The notes under the pieces are model-generated. The model ran no database searches. It was not told where the DNA came from and saw only the letters and a list, made by a program, of their open reading frames with translations. The translations under genes and the position numbers were made by a program. From Nocardiopsis sp. YSL2 (GTDB lineage: Bacteria; Actinomycetota; Actinomycetes; Streptosporangiales; Streptosporangiaceae), in assembly GCF_030555055.1 (NCBI RefSeq), contig NZ_JAMOAO010000001.1, positions 1,488,001 through 1,552,000 of the forward strand: a stretch of 64,000 nucleotides of DNA, written 5' to 3'. Of this stretch, positions 1 to 9,357 are shown one piece after another; the stretch's first letter is position 1, and each line of letters starts with the position of its first letter.

Positions 1-1
1 G

Positions 2-36
2 CCAGGGGGCCGAACGGACTACGTCCGGCCCCCTGG
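2..36 (-). terminator. Hairpin terminator downstream of the M20 peptidase gene
   Basis: An 11-bp perfect stem (CCAGGGGGCCG with its complement) encloses a short inner stem (ACG/CGT). It lies about 60 bases past the stop of the minus-strand peptidase gene. There is no clear U-tract, as is usual in actinobacteria. Confidence 0.6.
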
Positions 37-93
37 ACTCCGTAGGGCGGGAGTGCGGTTTCGAGGCACGTGACCGTCCGGCCCGCGGTGGGA

Positions 94-1479
94 TCAGGGG
101 CGGACGGCCCGGTCGGCGAGCTCCTGCCACAGGTAGGCGGCGCTCTCGGCGCCCTTGAGCAGCAGGGGGATCTCGACCTTCTCGTTCGGCGCGTGGATGC
201 GGTCCTCGTCGAGTCCGACGGCGACGAACACCAGCGGGGCGCCGAGCGCGTCCGCGATGTCGGCCTCGGGACCGCTGCCGCCCTCACGGGTGTAGAGCAC
301 GCGGGTGCCGAACGCCCGCTCCATGGCCGAGCGGGCCGCCTTCACCGCGTCCGAGGACAGGTCGGAGGCGCAGGCCCGCACACCGGGCCCGCCGAACTCC
401 AGTTCGGCCCGCAGTCCCGCCGGGGTGTTGGACTCGACGTAGGCGCGCACGCGGTCCTGGACGTGCAGCGGCTCCTGGCCGGGGACCAGCCGGAAGCTGA
501 CCTTGGCGTGGGCCGAACGGGGCACGATGGTCTTGCCGCCGGCACCGGTGTGGCCGCCCCACATGCCGTTGATCTCGGCGGTCGGTCGCAGCCAGACGCG
601 CTCCAGGGTGCTGTACCCCGCTTCGCCCCAGGTGGCGGTGGAGGCGGCGGTGCCGAGCCACTCCTGCTCGTCGAAGGGCAGCTCCGCGATGAGTGCCCGC
701 TCGTCCGCGTCGGCCTCGACGACTCCGTCGTAGAAGCCGGGGACCGCGACCCGGTTGTCCTCGTCGTGCAGCCCGGACAGCAGGTCGCTCATGGCCTTGA
801 GCGGGTTGGGGACGGCGCCGCCGAAGGAACCGCTGTGCAGGTCCATCTCGGGGCCGAAGAGGCTGATCTCGACGTCGGTGACTCCGCGCATGCCCACGCA
901 CATGGAGGGGGTGTCGGCGGCCCACATGGTGGTGTCGGAGATGACGGCCACGTCGCAGTCCAGCCGGTCGCGCCGGTCGCGCAGCAGTTCGGCGAAGTGG
1001 ACCGAGCCGGACTCCTCCTCACCCTCGACCAGGAGCTTGACGGTGACGGGCGGGGCGTCGGCGCCGGAGGCGGCCAGGGCGGCACGCACTCCGAGCGCGT
1101 GGAAGAGGACCTGCCCCTTGTCGTCGGAGGCTCCGCGCGCGTACAGGGAGGTGCCGATCTCGGTGGGGACGAAGGGCTCGGTGCGCCACGCCTCGACCGG
1201 GTCGACCGGCTGGACGTCGTGGTGCCCGTAGACGAGCACGGTGGGCGCGTCCGGGTCGGCGGCGGGCCATTCGGCGAACACGGCGGGCAGGCCCGGGGTC
1301 TCCCAGACCTCGACCGTGGGGAAGCCGGTGGCGGTGAGGTGGTCGGCCAGCCACCGGGCCGACCGGCGCACGTCGCCGTGGCGCTCGGGGTCGGCGGAGA
1401 CCGAGGGGATCTCCAGCCAGGCCTTGAGGGAGGAGAGGAACTCCTCCCGGTGGTCCTCGATGTAGGCGCGCGCGTCCAT
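94..1479 (-). CDS. M20-family metallo-dipeptidase
   Basis: A 461-residue cytosolic zinc peptidase of the M20/ArgE/DapE/carboxypeptidase G2 group, expected to hydrolyse dipeptides or N-acylated amino acids. The metal-site motifs are present in order: YGHHDVQP near residue 85, ASDDKG near 118, EGEEESGS near 153, SDTT near 190, and a late HAPNE that supplies the final histidine. A dimerisation-type lid domain lies between the two catalytic halves. The ATG at 1477-1479 was chosen because AGGACGGCAG precedes it; an in-frame ATG seven codons upstream lacks a good ribosome site. Length and motifs are normal for the family. Substrate is not predictable from sequence. Confidence 0.92.
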   Translation of the reverse strand: MDARAYIEDHREEFLSSLKAWLEIPSVSADPERHGDVRRSARWLADHLTATGFPTVEVWETPGLPAVFAEWPAADPDAPTVLVYGHHDVQPVDPVEAWRTEPFVPTEIGTSLYARGASDDKGQVLFHALGVRAALAASGADAPPVTVKLLVEGEEESGSVHFAELLRDRRDRLDCDVAVISDTTMWAADTPSMCVGMRGVTDVEISLFGPEMDLHSGSFGGAVPNPLKAMSDLLSGLHDEDNRVAVPGFYDGVVEADADERALIAELPFDEQEWLGTAASTATWGEAGYSTLERVWLRPTAEINGMWGGHTGAGGKTIVPRSAHAKVSFRLVPGQEPLHVQDRVRAYVESNTPAGLRAELEFGGPGVRACASDLSSDAVKAARSAMERAFGTRVLYTREGGSGPEADIADALGAPLVFVAVGLDEDRIHAPNEKVEIPLLLKGAESAAYLWQELADRAVRP

Positions 1480-1668
1480 CTGCCGTCCTCGTCTAGACAT
1501 CCTTGTCGGATCCGAGACTAGAACCTGGACGAAGTGCCATGGACCCGACCCCGGTCCCGGGCGTTCGCGGCACGCGGAGTCCCGGATCGACGGGGAACCG
1601 TTTCGGCTGCGGGAGACTCGAAGGTGCACGGGGCGGGACCCGCCCGCCCGACGATGAGAGGAACGCCC

Positions 1669-2217
1669 GTGGGCACTGCTCCCTCCGCCGCCATCGCCGA
1701 GCGGTTCGGCCGGCTCTTCGACACGCTCGACTCCGACAACGACGCGTCGATCACCTGGGACGACTACAAGCGCCTGGTCGACCGCTACGTCAAGGGGTAC
1801 TCGCTGGACGAGGGCGACCGCCGCACGCAGGCGATCCAGGCCTCGTACCACATGCTGTGGCTGGAGCTGCTCCGGCACTCGTCGGCGTTCCAGCCGAGCC
1901 TGGACCGGGAGGCGTTCGTCAACGCCCTGCACGCCGCCTCGGAGGACCGGAGCCGGTTCAACATGACCGAGGGTGTCGCCGAGGCCGCGTTCGACCTCCT
2001 GGACACCGACGACGACGGCAGGATCAGCGAGGCCGAGTACGTCGAGTACGCGGAGGTCCTGGGTGTGGCCGTCGACACCGCGTGGGAGCGGTTCAAGGCG
2101 CTGGACACCGACGGCGACGGGTTCATCAGCCGTGAGGAGTTCGTCCTGTCGGCCCGGGAGTTCCTCTTCGGCGACGACACCGACTCCGCCGGCGGGTTCG
2201 TCTTCGGCATGATCTGA
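1669..2217 (+). CDS. EF-hand calcium-binding protein (calerythrin-like)
   Basis: A soluble 182-residue protein with three readable EF-hand loops: DSDNDASITWDD (about 21-32), DTDDDGRISEAE (about 112-123) and DTDGDGFISREE (about 146-157). A degenerate fourth hand probably sits near residues 75-86. Length and loop spacing match calerythrin and related actinobacterial calcium sensors or buffers. The GTG at 1669 is chosen because AGAGGAAC lies just upstream; an ATG at 1654 is in frame but is itself followed by that ribosome site. It is divergent from the M20 gene, with about 190 bases between them. Its partner, if any, is unknown. Confidence 0.85.
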   Translation: MGTAPSAAIAERFGRLFDTLDSDNDASITWDDYKRLVDRYVKGYSLDEGDRRTQAIQASYHMLWLELLRHSSAFQPSLDREAFVNALHAASEDRSRFNMTEGVAEAAFDLLDTDDDGRISEAEYVEYAEVLGVAVDTAWERFKALDTDGDGFISREEFVLSAREFLFGDDTDSAGGFVFGMI

Positions 2218-2346
2218 GCCCACCCGTCGCCCACCACCGCCCGGGGGCGCCACGCGAGGAGCGGGCCATCCTCAACGGACGCCTCCGGCGCAACAGCCCA
2301 CCCGTCGCCCACCACCGCCCGGGGGCGCCACGCGAAGAGCGGGCCA
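2218..2346. repeat. Two 51-bp direct repeats between the EF-hand gene and adnB
   Basis: Copies at 2218-2268 and 2296-2346 differ at one position and are 78 bp apart. Each carries a short palindrome, CGCCCGGGGGCG. The 27-bp spacer contains CTCAACGGACGC, a string that recurs inside adnB (about 4153) and at about 16,006 on the minus strand. The repeats fill the whole gap between two convergent stop codons. Confidence 0.85.
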
Positions 2347-2361
2347 CGGTCGGCGGCGGCC

Positions 2362-5300
2362 TCAGCCGGGTTCGGGGACGGCCGCGATGAGCGCGGCCAG
2401 GCCGTCGGCGTCCAGCAGGTCCGCCGGGCGCACGGTCTCCCCGGCACTGACGTAGTGGAAGGCGGCGCGCACGTCCTCCAGGCCGACCCCGGCCAGGTCC
2501 GACCAGGCCAGCCGGTAGGCGGCGAGCTGAACGCCCACCGCCCGGCGCTCGGCGTCGTTGCCGGGCGGGCGCCCGGTCTTCCAGTCGACGACGTCGTAGG
2601 CGCCGGTCTCGGTGTCGTGGAAGACCGCGTCCATCCGGCCGCGGATGAGGCGGTCGCCGATGACCGTCTCGAAGGGCACCTCCACCTCGACGGGGATCCG
2701 CGCGCCCCATTCGCTCTCCTCGAAGCGCCGCTGCAGCTCGGCGAGGTCCTCGTCCTGTCCCGCGGTCTCGTCCGCGGCGCCGGGGAGCTCGTCGAGGAGC
2801 GTGGCCTCGTGGCCGAAGCGCTGCTCCAGCCACGTGTGGAAGGCGGTGCCCCGGCGGGTGTGCGGGGCGGGCGGACGCGGCAGCGGGCGCCGGATCTGGC
2901 GGGCGAGCGCCTCCGGGTCGCGTGCCAGCCACACCATCGACGACACCGACAGGTGCGCGGGCAATTCGACCTGGACCGGCCCCTGCCCGGGGCCGGACGC
3001 CTCCTGGTGGCGGTGCGCCAGCAGGAGTTCGGTGTCGCGCTCCCATCCCTGGAGGCGGCGGCGCAGGCCGGCCGGGGCCGGTGCGCCCACCTCCTGCTCC
3101 CCCGCCAGGAGGTGGGCCCGCGCCCTCTCGACCAGGGCGGCGCCCGCGGCGATCTGCGCCCGGCGGTTCGCACGCGGGTCGGGGGCCCGCTCCGGGCCGT
3201 CCGTCCCGTCGCCGACGGCCCCGGGCGTGTCCGCGGCCGCGGGCTCCTCCGGCGGCCACACGGCGGAGTCGTCCTCCTCCTCGTGCGGGTTGGTCGTCTC
3301 GGGGTCCGGTGGCGGGTCCCAGCGCGCCACGGTGCCGGACCCCTCCTCGCACGCCCGTCTGACCTCCTCCAGGAACTCGGAGGGGCCGCGGGGCGTCGTG
3401 CCGGTACGGCCCCACCAGTGCCCTGTGCACACCAGGGCGAACGACGCCCGGGTGACGGCGACGTAGGCCAGCCGCCGCTCCTCCATGCGGTGGCGGGCCT
3501 CCTCCTCCGCCTTGAACGCCGCGATGTCGTCCTTGCCGACCCCGCGCAGGACCGGCAGGCTCGCGCGGTCGCCGCGCAGCGGGTAGGGCAGCAGACGGTC
3601 GGCCTTGACCCAGGCGAGCGAGTCGCGGGCCTTGGCGGGGAACAGCGGCGCCGTCTTTCCCGCGCTCACCCCCGGCACCACGACGACCGGCCACTGCAGG
3701 CCCTTGGCGCCGTGCATCGTCATGAGTTTGACGCTGTCGGAGCCGCCGACCCGCTCGCCCGGCGCCAGTCCGCTCTCGTTCTCCTCGGCCGCGTTGAGGT
3801 AGCTGAGGAAGCTGCCGAGCGTGGGGTCCTCGCTGTTGCCGACGAACCGGACGGCGTGGTCGACGAACGCGTCCAGGTCGGCCCGCGCCGAGAGCGGGTC
3901 GCGCCCGGAACGCGCCCCCACCTCGATGTCCAGGCCCAGCATCCGCTCGATCTCGGTGACCAGGTCGGGCAGCGGCTGGCCGACGAGCTTGCGCAGGGAC
4001 CGCAGCTCGTCGGCCAGCAGCCCGAGCCGCTCGTAGGCGGTCGCCGAGTAGTTCTCGGCGGGGCCCGGGTCGTCCACGGCGTCGACGAGGCTGCCGCTCT
4101 CGGCGGTCAGGTCCAGGACGGTCCGGCGCAGCAGGTCCTCGCCGGGGCCGCCCTCAACGGACGCGTCCGGCGCGGTTGCGTCAATGAGGTCGCGGCGGGT
4201 GTGCCGGGCCAGCTCGGCCGCGCGCGCCCCCAGGGCGGCCAGGTCGCGCGGTCCCATCCGCCACCGGGGCCCGGTCAGCAGGCGTGCCAGCTCGTTGCCC
4301 GCGGAGGCGTCGTGGACCACGCGCAGCGTGGCGATGATGTCGCGGACCTCGGGCACGAGCATGAGGCCGCCCAGGCCCACGACCTCCACCGGGATGTCCA
4401 GTGCCTCCAGGGCCTCGCGCAGCGGCGGGAACTGCGCCCGCTTGCGGCACAGGATCGCGATGTCGCCGGGGCTGGTGCCGCCGTCCTCCGCGCCGCCGGT
4501 CTCCCCCTCGGGCCAGGCGAGGAAGTCCGGCGCCGTGTGGGCGCTGCCGGGCTCGCCGGGTTCGGCGTGCACGAGGCTGTACACCTGGTCGGCGATCCAG
4601 GCGGCCTCCTCGGACTCGGTGTGGAACAGCGCGGTGACGGTGGTGCCCCGGCCGCGCCTGGCCGGGCCGGGGTGCAGGACGGGCACGTCACGGGCCTCGG
4701 CCCGCAGCGGCTCGGCGATGCGGGCGGCGACTCCGAGGATGCGCTCGCCGTTGCGGAAGCTGGTGGACAGGCGGCGGACCGGCGCGGGTCGGCCGGGGCC
4801 GGCCGGGAAGTCGGTGGGGAAGCGGGTGAGGTTCGCCGCGATGGCGCCGCGCCACCCGTAGATGGACTGGCAGGGGTCGCCGACCGCCGTGACCGCGTGG
4901 CCGTCGCCGAACAGCGACCGCAGCAGGACCAGCTGGGCGTGGCTGGTGTCCTGGTACTCGTCCAGGAGCACCACGCGGTACCGCCCGCGCTCGATGAGCC
5001 CGACCTCGGGGTGGTGCTCGGCGATGCGCGCGGCCAGCGCCATCTGGTCGCCGAAGTCCATCGCCTCGCGCACGTGCTTGGCGTGGTTGTAGCGCTCCAC
5101 GAGCGGCAGGAGCTGCTCGCGGCGCAACTGCGCCTGGACGAGGTCGCGGGTGGGCGCCGTGGGCTTCTTGGGCAGCGCGTCCACGCCCGACTGGATCCAG
5201 CGGCCGACGCCGCGCACCTGGTCGGTGGTGGTGAGGTGGTCGGCGATCTCGCCCGACAGGTGGAGCACCCTCTGGGTGACGGTGTCGGCCCCCACGGTGA

Positions 5301-5808
5301 TGAGGTCCATGGGCCCGTCGTACTCGCCGACCACGCGGGCGGCGATCTGCCACGACTGGCCCTCGCTGAGCAGGCGGGCGGTGGGCTCGACCGCCTCGCG
5401 CAGGGCGTGGTCGGCGACGATGCGCCCGGCGTAGGCGTTGTAGGTGGACACCGTGGGCTCGCCGTCCAGCAGTTCCTCGGGGAACTGCTCGGTGGCGCGG
5501 AGCTGCTCCAGGCGCTTGCGGACGCGTTCGGCGAGCTCGGCGGTGGCCTTGCGCGTGAAGGTCAGGCCGAGCACGTGTTCGGGGCGGACCAGGCCGTTGG
5601 CGACCAGCCAGACCACGCGCGAGGCCATCGTCTCGCTCTTGCCGGAACCGGCGCCGGCGATGACCACCCCGGGTTCCAGGGGCGCGGAGATCACCTCGGC
5701 CTGTTCCGCGGTCGGTTCCGGCTGGCCGAGCAGGCGGGCCAGCTCGGGCGGGGAGAAGCGGGGCAGGGGCGGCCGGTCGGCGGCCTCCTCCGTGCGTGGT
5801 TCAGACAT
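2362..5808 (-). CDS. adnB: AdnB-type helicase-nuclease subunit (UvrD-like motor plus RecB-like nuclease)
   Basis: An 1148-residue superfamily 1A DNA motor. Walker A is AGAGSGKS (51-58), followed by LTFTRKATAEL and the Walker B box LLDEYQDT. The C-terminal nuclease domain carries the VVDWKTGR motif of the RecB/PD-(D/E)XK family. The start codon overlaps the end of the upstream motor-nuclease gene by 8 bp, so the two are translationally coupled. Two tandem genes, each with a motor and a nuclease, are the hallmark of AdnAB, the mycobacterial double-strand-break resection machine. By order and length (second gene, larger) this is AdnB, the lead motor in the characterised enzyme. The segment near 4153 contains a dispersed repeat seed read as DASVEGGP. 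Confidence 0.9.
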   Translation of the reverse strand: MSEPRTEEAADRPPLPRFSPPELARLLGQPEPTAEQAEVISAPLEPGVVIAGAGSGKSETMASRVVWLVANGLVRPEHVLGLTFTRKATAELAERVRKRLEQLRATEQFPEELLDGEPTVSTYNAYAGRIVADHALREAVEPTARLLSEGQSWQIAARVVGEYDGPMDLITVGADTVTQRVLHLSGEIADHLTTTDQVRGVGRWIQSGVDALPKKPTAPTRDLVQAQLRREQLLPLVERYNHAKHVREAMDFGDQMALAARIAEHHPEVGLIERGRYRVVLLDEYQDTSHAQLVLLRSLFGDGHAVTAVGDPCQSIYGWRGAIAANLTRFPTDFPAGPGRPAPVRRLSTSFRNGERILGVAARIAEPLRAEARDVPVLHPGPARRGRGTTVTALFHTESEEAAWIADQVYSLVHAEPGEPGSAHTAPDFLAWPEGETGGAEDGGTSPGDIAILCRKRAQFPPLREALEALDIPVEVVGLGGLMLVPEVRDIIATLRVVHDASAGNELARLLTGPRWRMGPRDLAALGARAAELARHTRRDLIDATAPDASVEGGPGEDLLRRTVLDLTAESGSLVDAVDDPGPAENYSATAYERLGLLADELRSLRKLVGQPLPDLVTEIERMLGLDIEVGARSGRDPLSARADLDAFVDHAVRFVGNSEDPTLGSFLSYLNAAEENESGLAPGERVGGSDSVKLMTMHGAKGLQWPVVVVPGVSAGKTAPLFPAKARDSLAWVKADRLLPYPLRGDRASLPVLRGVGKDDIAAFKAEEEARHRMEERRLAYVAVTRASFALVCTGHWWGRTGTTPRGPSEFLEEVRRACEEGSGTVARWDPPPDPETTNPHEEEDDSAVWPPEEPAAADTPGAVGDGTDGPERAPDPRANRRAQIAAGAALVERARAHLLAGEQEVGAPAPAGLRRRLQGWERDTELLLAHRHQEASGPGQGPVQVELPAHLSVSSMVWLARDPEALARQIRRPLPRPPAPHTRRGTAFHTWLEQRFGHEATLLDELPGAADETAGQDEDLAELQRRFEESEWGARIPVEVEVPFETVIGDRLIRGRMDAVFHDTETGAYDVVDWKTGRPPGNDAERRAVGVQLAAYRLAWSDLAGVGLEDVRAAFHYVSAGETVRPADLLDADGLAALIAAVPEPG

Positions 5809-8800
5809 GTCGGCCCTCGTCCTGGACCGGGCAGCAGGCGCGCACGGCGCACGACCTGCAGCCCTTGTTGCGGGTGGCGGTGAAGCGGGAGCCTCCCATA
5901 CCGGTGGCGACCTCGCGCACCAGGTCCTGGGCCCACCCGGGGTCGGGGTCCTCCCCCAGGGGCGGTTGGGGCTGTTCCCGCGCCGCCTTGATCTTCTCGC
6001 CGACCTGGACGAGCGAGGCACCGCCGGGCTCGGTGAGGCCGAGCTTGGCGAAGGCGCCCTTGAGCACGGCCATCTGGTACACCCCGAGCTGGGGGTGGCG
6101 CTCCAGGTCGTCCGCCTTGGCGGCGCCGGTCTTGATGTCCACGACCACGGCGCGGCCCTGGTCGTCGCGTTCGAGGCGGTCGACCCGGCCGGTGATCTCG
6201 ATCCCGCCGACGTCGACCTTGAAGCCCTCCTCGGTCACGACGAGTTCGCGGTCGTTGGCGGCGTCCCAGGCGACGAGCTTGCGGACCATCTCGTCGGCGC
6301 GCTCGCGCTGCTTGTGGGACTGCCAGGGCCCGCCGAAGTCCAGGTCGGACCAGATCTCGTCCATGCGCTCGCCGATCTCGTCGGCGCTGCTGCCCTGCGC
6401 GACGAGAACTGCCACGGCGTGCACGACCGTGCCCAGGGCGGAGGCGGAGTCGCCGGAGGAGGCGCCCGCGGCGCGCTCCAGCAACCAGCGCAGCTGGCAG
6501 TTGGTGAAGCTGTCCACCTGGGAGGGCGAGACCCGTACGCGCGCGTCCTCCCCCGCCAGGGGGCGCTCGTCGGTGAAGGGGGTCAGCGCGTACCACTCGG
6601 AGGGGTCGGCACCGCGCACGCCCTCCTCGGCCAGGCGGGCCAGGTGCGCGGCGGCCGCCTCCCGCAGGGGCTCGGGCGCCGAGAGGTCGGTGACCACCGA
6701 GCGCAGGTCGGCCACGAGCGCGGGAAGGGACAGCCAGCGGCGGCCGGTGTTGACCGGCTCGGGGTCGCCCGTGCCCATCTCCGCCAGGAAGCGGGAGGGG
6801 CGCTCGTCGGTGTCCTCGCCGCCCACGGCGGTGACCACGAGCGTGCGGCGGGCCCGGGTGAGGGCCACGTAGAACAGTCGGCGCTCCTCGTCCAGGAGCT
6901 TGGAGGCGAGCGCCGCCCCGGAGGAGTCGGCGGCGTGCACGTCGGCGTCGACGAGTTCCTCGACGCCGAGCAGGGAGCCGCGCAACCGCAGGTCGGGCCA
7001 CTCCCCCTCCTGGACGCCGGCGACGACCACCAGGTCCCACTCCAGGCCCTTGGAGCGGTGCGCGGTGAGGATGCGCACCGCCTCGCCCTCGGGCGCGCGC
7101 TCGGCGAGGCTGTCGCCGGGGATCTCCTGGGCGGCCAGGTCCTCCAGGAAGCCGGCGGGCGCTCCGGGCGGCAGGCGGTCGCAGTAGCGGGCGGCGCTCT
7201 CGAAGAGCGCGACCACGGCGTCGAGGTCGCGGTCGGCGACGGCGCCCCGGCGGCCCCCGGCCAGACTGGCGCGCAGCAGGCGGTCGGACAGCCCGCTGTC
7301 GCGCCACAGCTCCCACAGGACCTGTTCGGCGTCGGCGCCCCGGGCGGCGAGGGTGCGCACGGTACGCAGCGCGGCGGCCACCCGGGTGGCGGGCGCGGCG
7401 ACCTCGGGATCGACCAGGGCCAGCTCGCGGGGGTCGCGCAGGGCGTCCACGAGCAGTTCGGAGGAGGGCCGGTAGCCGCCGTCGCCCTCGCGGGCACGGT
7501 CCAGGTCCAGGCGGCGCAGGGCGCGCAGCAGGCGGCGCAGGCGCACCGAGTCCGCCTCGCCGAAGGGGCTGGTGAGCAGGTCGCGGGCGGCCTCGTCGTC
7601 GAGCCGGTCGGGGGCCAGGCCGTAGCGGATGAGGGCGAGCATGGGCCGTACGAGGGGCTCGGCGGCCACCGGGATGTCGTCCGAGCCCACGACCACGGGG
7701 ACCGAGGCGGCGGTCAGCGCGCGGCGCAGGACCGGCAGCTGGCGGGCGGAGGAGCGCACCAGGACGGCCATGTCCGACCACGGCACGCCGTCGACCAGGT
7801 GGGCGCGGCGCAGGGTGTCGGCGATGACCGCGGCCTCCTGGGTGGTGCTCTCCGCCAGCATGACGCGCACTTCGCCTTCGGGTACGCCGTCGGCGGGTTC
7901 CAGGTCCCGGTGCTCGTTGACGTGTCCGCCGGGAGAGGGGACGGCGGGCAGGCGGCGGGTGAGGGCGCGCGAGGCGGCCAACAGCCCGGCGCCGCTTCGG
8001 CGGCAGGTGCGCAGGGCCACCACCGGTGCGGGGTCGCGCTCCCGGGTGGGGAAGCGGTGCGGGAAGTCGAGGATGTTGCCGACCTCGGCGCCGCGGAAGG
8101 CGTAGATGGACTGGTCGGGGTCGCCGACGGCGATGAGGTCCCGGCCGTCCCCGGCCAGGGCGCGCAGGAGTTCCTCCTGGGCGGGGTCGGTGTCCTGGTA
8201 CTCGTCGACGAAGACGATCTCGTGGGCGGCGCGCTCGCGGGCCCGCACCCCGGGGTCGGCGAGCATGTTCGCGGCGACCCGCACGAGTTCGGCGTAGTTG
8301 AGCGTGGGTACGGGCGCGATGTCGAACCGCCCGGTGTAGCGGTCCAGGAAACCGGCGGCCGCCGTCCAGTCGTCGCGGTCGCGCTCGCGGCCGAGCCGGT
8401 CGAGTTCGGCCGGGCCGAGCCCGCGTTCCTGCGCCCGCATGAGGAAGTCGCGCAGTTCCTCGGCGAAGCCGCGGGTCTCCAGGGCCGGGCGCAGGCGCTC
8501 GGGCCAGTCGTCGGCGCCGTCGCCGAACTCCCCGGTGAGGAGCTCGCGCACCTCCATCAGCTGCTCGGGGCCGGACAGCAGTCGGGGCGGCAGGTCGCCC
8601 ATGCGCTGGAACTCGCGGCGGATGAGGGAGTAGGCGTAGCTGTGGAAGGTCAGGGCGAGCGGTTCGCGCGTGGTGCGGCGCAGCCGGGCGGTGATGCGCT
8701 CGCGCAGCTCCTGGGCGGCCTTGCGGCTGAAGGTCAGCACGAGGACCCGCGACGGGTCCGCGCCGCGCCAGTCCACGCGGTCCACGACCGCCTCGACGAT

Positions 8801-8947
8801 GGTGGTGGTCTTACCGGTCCCGGGTCCGGCCAGAACCAGGAGCGGACCGCCCTCGTGGTCGACCACGCGTTGCTGGTTGACGTCCAGCACGGGTGGCGGC
8901 TGCACCTGGTGGGCGCGCCGGACGAGTCGGTAGCTGGGATGTTCCAC
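5801..8947 (-). CDS. adnA: AdnA-type helicase-nuclease subunit
   Basis: A 1048-residue protein with a UvrD-like motor (Walker A AGPGTGKT at 40-47, Walker B FVDEYQDTDPAQ) and a C-terminal RecB-like nuclease (VVDIKTG). A cysteine in TNCQLRW precedes the nuclease core, and the C-terminus carries CRSCAVRACC. This spacing resembles the iron-sulfur staple of AddB-type nucleases, so a 4Fe-4S cluster is inferred. It starts at GTG (8945-8947) after a G-rich ribosome site and overlaps adnB by 8 bp. With AdnB it should resect double-strand breaks for recombination. The neighbouring ATL gene matches the mycobacterial arrangement. Confidence 0.9.
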   Translation of the reverse strand: MEHPSYRLVRRAHQVQPPPVLDVNQQRVVDHEGGPLLVLAGPGTGKTTTIVEAVVDRVDWRGADPSRVLVLTFSRKAAQELRERITARLRRTTREPLALTFHSYAYSLIRREFQRMGDLPPRLLSGPEQLMEVRELLTGEFGDGADDWPERLRPALETRGFAEELRDFLMRAQERGLGPAELDRLGRERDRDDWTAAAGFLDRYTGRFDIAPVPTLNYAELVRVAANMLADPGVRARERAAHEIVFVDEYQDTDPAQEELLRALAGDGRDLIAVGDPDQSIYAFRGAEVGNILDFPHRFPTRERDPAPVVALRTCRRSGAGLLAASRALTRRLPAVPSPGGHVNEHRDLEPADGVPEGEVRVMLAESTTQEAAVIADTLRRAHLVDGVPWSDMAVLVRSSARQLPVLRRALTAASVPVVVGSDDIPVAAEPLVRPMLALIRYGLAPDRLDDEAARDLLTSPFGEADSVRLRRLLRALRRLDLDRAREGDGGYRPSSELLVDALRDPRELALVDPEVAAPATRVAAALRTVRTLAARGADAEQVLWELWRDSGLSDRLLRASLAGGRRGAVADRDLDAVVALFESAARYCDRLPPGAPAGFLEDLAAQEIPGDSLAERAPEGEAVRILTAHRSKGLEWDLVVVAGVQEGEWPDLRLRGSLLGVEELVDADVHAADSSGAALASKLLDEERRLFYVALTRARRTLVVTAVGGEDTDERPSRFLAEMGTGDPEPVNTGRRWLSLPALVADLRSVVTDLSAPEPLREAAAAHLARLAEEGVRGADPSEWYALTPFTDERPLAGEDARVRVSPSQVDSFTNCQLRWLLERAAGASSGDSASALGTVVHAVAVLVAQGSSADEIGERMDEIWSDLDFGGPWQSHKQRERADEMVRKLVAWDAANDRELVVTEEGFKVDVGGIEITGRVDRLERDDQGRAVVVDIKTGAAKADDLERHPQLGVYQMAVLKGAFAKLGLTEPGGASLVQVGEKIKAAREQPQPPLGEDPDPGWAQDLVREVATGMGGSRFTATRNKGCRSCAVRACCPVQDEGRHV

Positions 8948-9009
8948 GCCCCCAGTTCACCAGAGGACGGCGACCATCCCGGACGCACCGGGACGCTGCC
9001 GGGTGCCCC

Positions 9010-9357
9010 TCAGCCCCGTGAGTGCCCGTCCCATCGGGCCCGGCGCATGTCCACGCGGTCGCCGCCGGAGCGCATCGGGGTGCCCTCGGCGGCGTAGTGG
9101 GGCAGCGCCCGGACCTCGTGGCCGGAAGGCGGTCGCCCGTCGGAGCGCACCACCCGCCACCAGGGGACTCCCCCGCCCCAGGTGGACATCACGGTGCCGA
9201 CCTGGCGCGGGCCGCCCCGGCCCACGTACTCGGCGATGTCGCCGTAGCTCATCACGCGCCCGGACGGAATGTCCTCGACCACGGCGAGGACCTCCTCGGA
9301 GTACTCGTCCGGTCCGGCCTCCCCGGCCGCCACCATGCGTTCGGCTGCGTCTGTCAC
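9010..9357 (-). CDS. Alkyltransferase-like protein (ATL), MGMT family without the reactive cysteine
   Basis: About 115 residues with the DNA-binding fold of O6-alkylguanine transferases: IPSGRVMSYGDIAEYVGR followed by PRQVGTVMS. Where active transferases have PCHRV, this protein reads PWWRVV, so the alkyl-accepting cysteine is replaced by tryptophan. ATL proteins bind alkylated guanine and hand the lesion to nucleotide excision repair. The gene lies just upstream of adnAB on the same strand. The GTG at 9357 is preferred; an ATG seven codons downstream (9336) is possible. Neither has a strong ribosome site. Confidence 0.85.
   Translation of the reverse strand: MTDAAERMVAAGEAGPDEYSEEVLAVVEDIPSGRVMSYGDIAEYVGRGGPRQVGTVMSTWGGGVPWWRVVRSDGRPPSGHEVRALPHYAAEGTPMRSGGDRVDMRRARWDGHSRG

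Noticed and set aside
2455..5883. Very long plus-strand frame (about 1140 codons) opposite adnB
   Set aside because: Antisense shadow of adnB; codon pattern and lack of motifs show it is a GC-rich mirror frame.
5444..9097. Very long plus-strand frame (about 1217 codons) opposite adnA
   Set aside because: Antisense shadow; the minus strand encodes a complete motor-nuclease with all helicase motifs.
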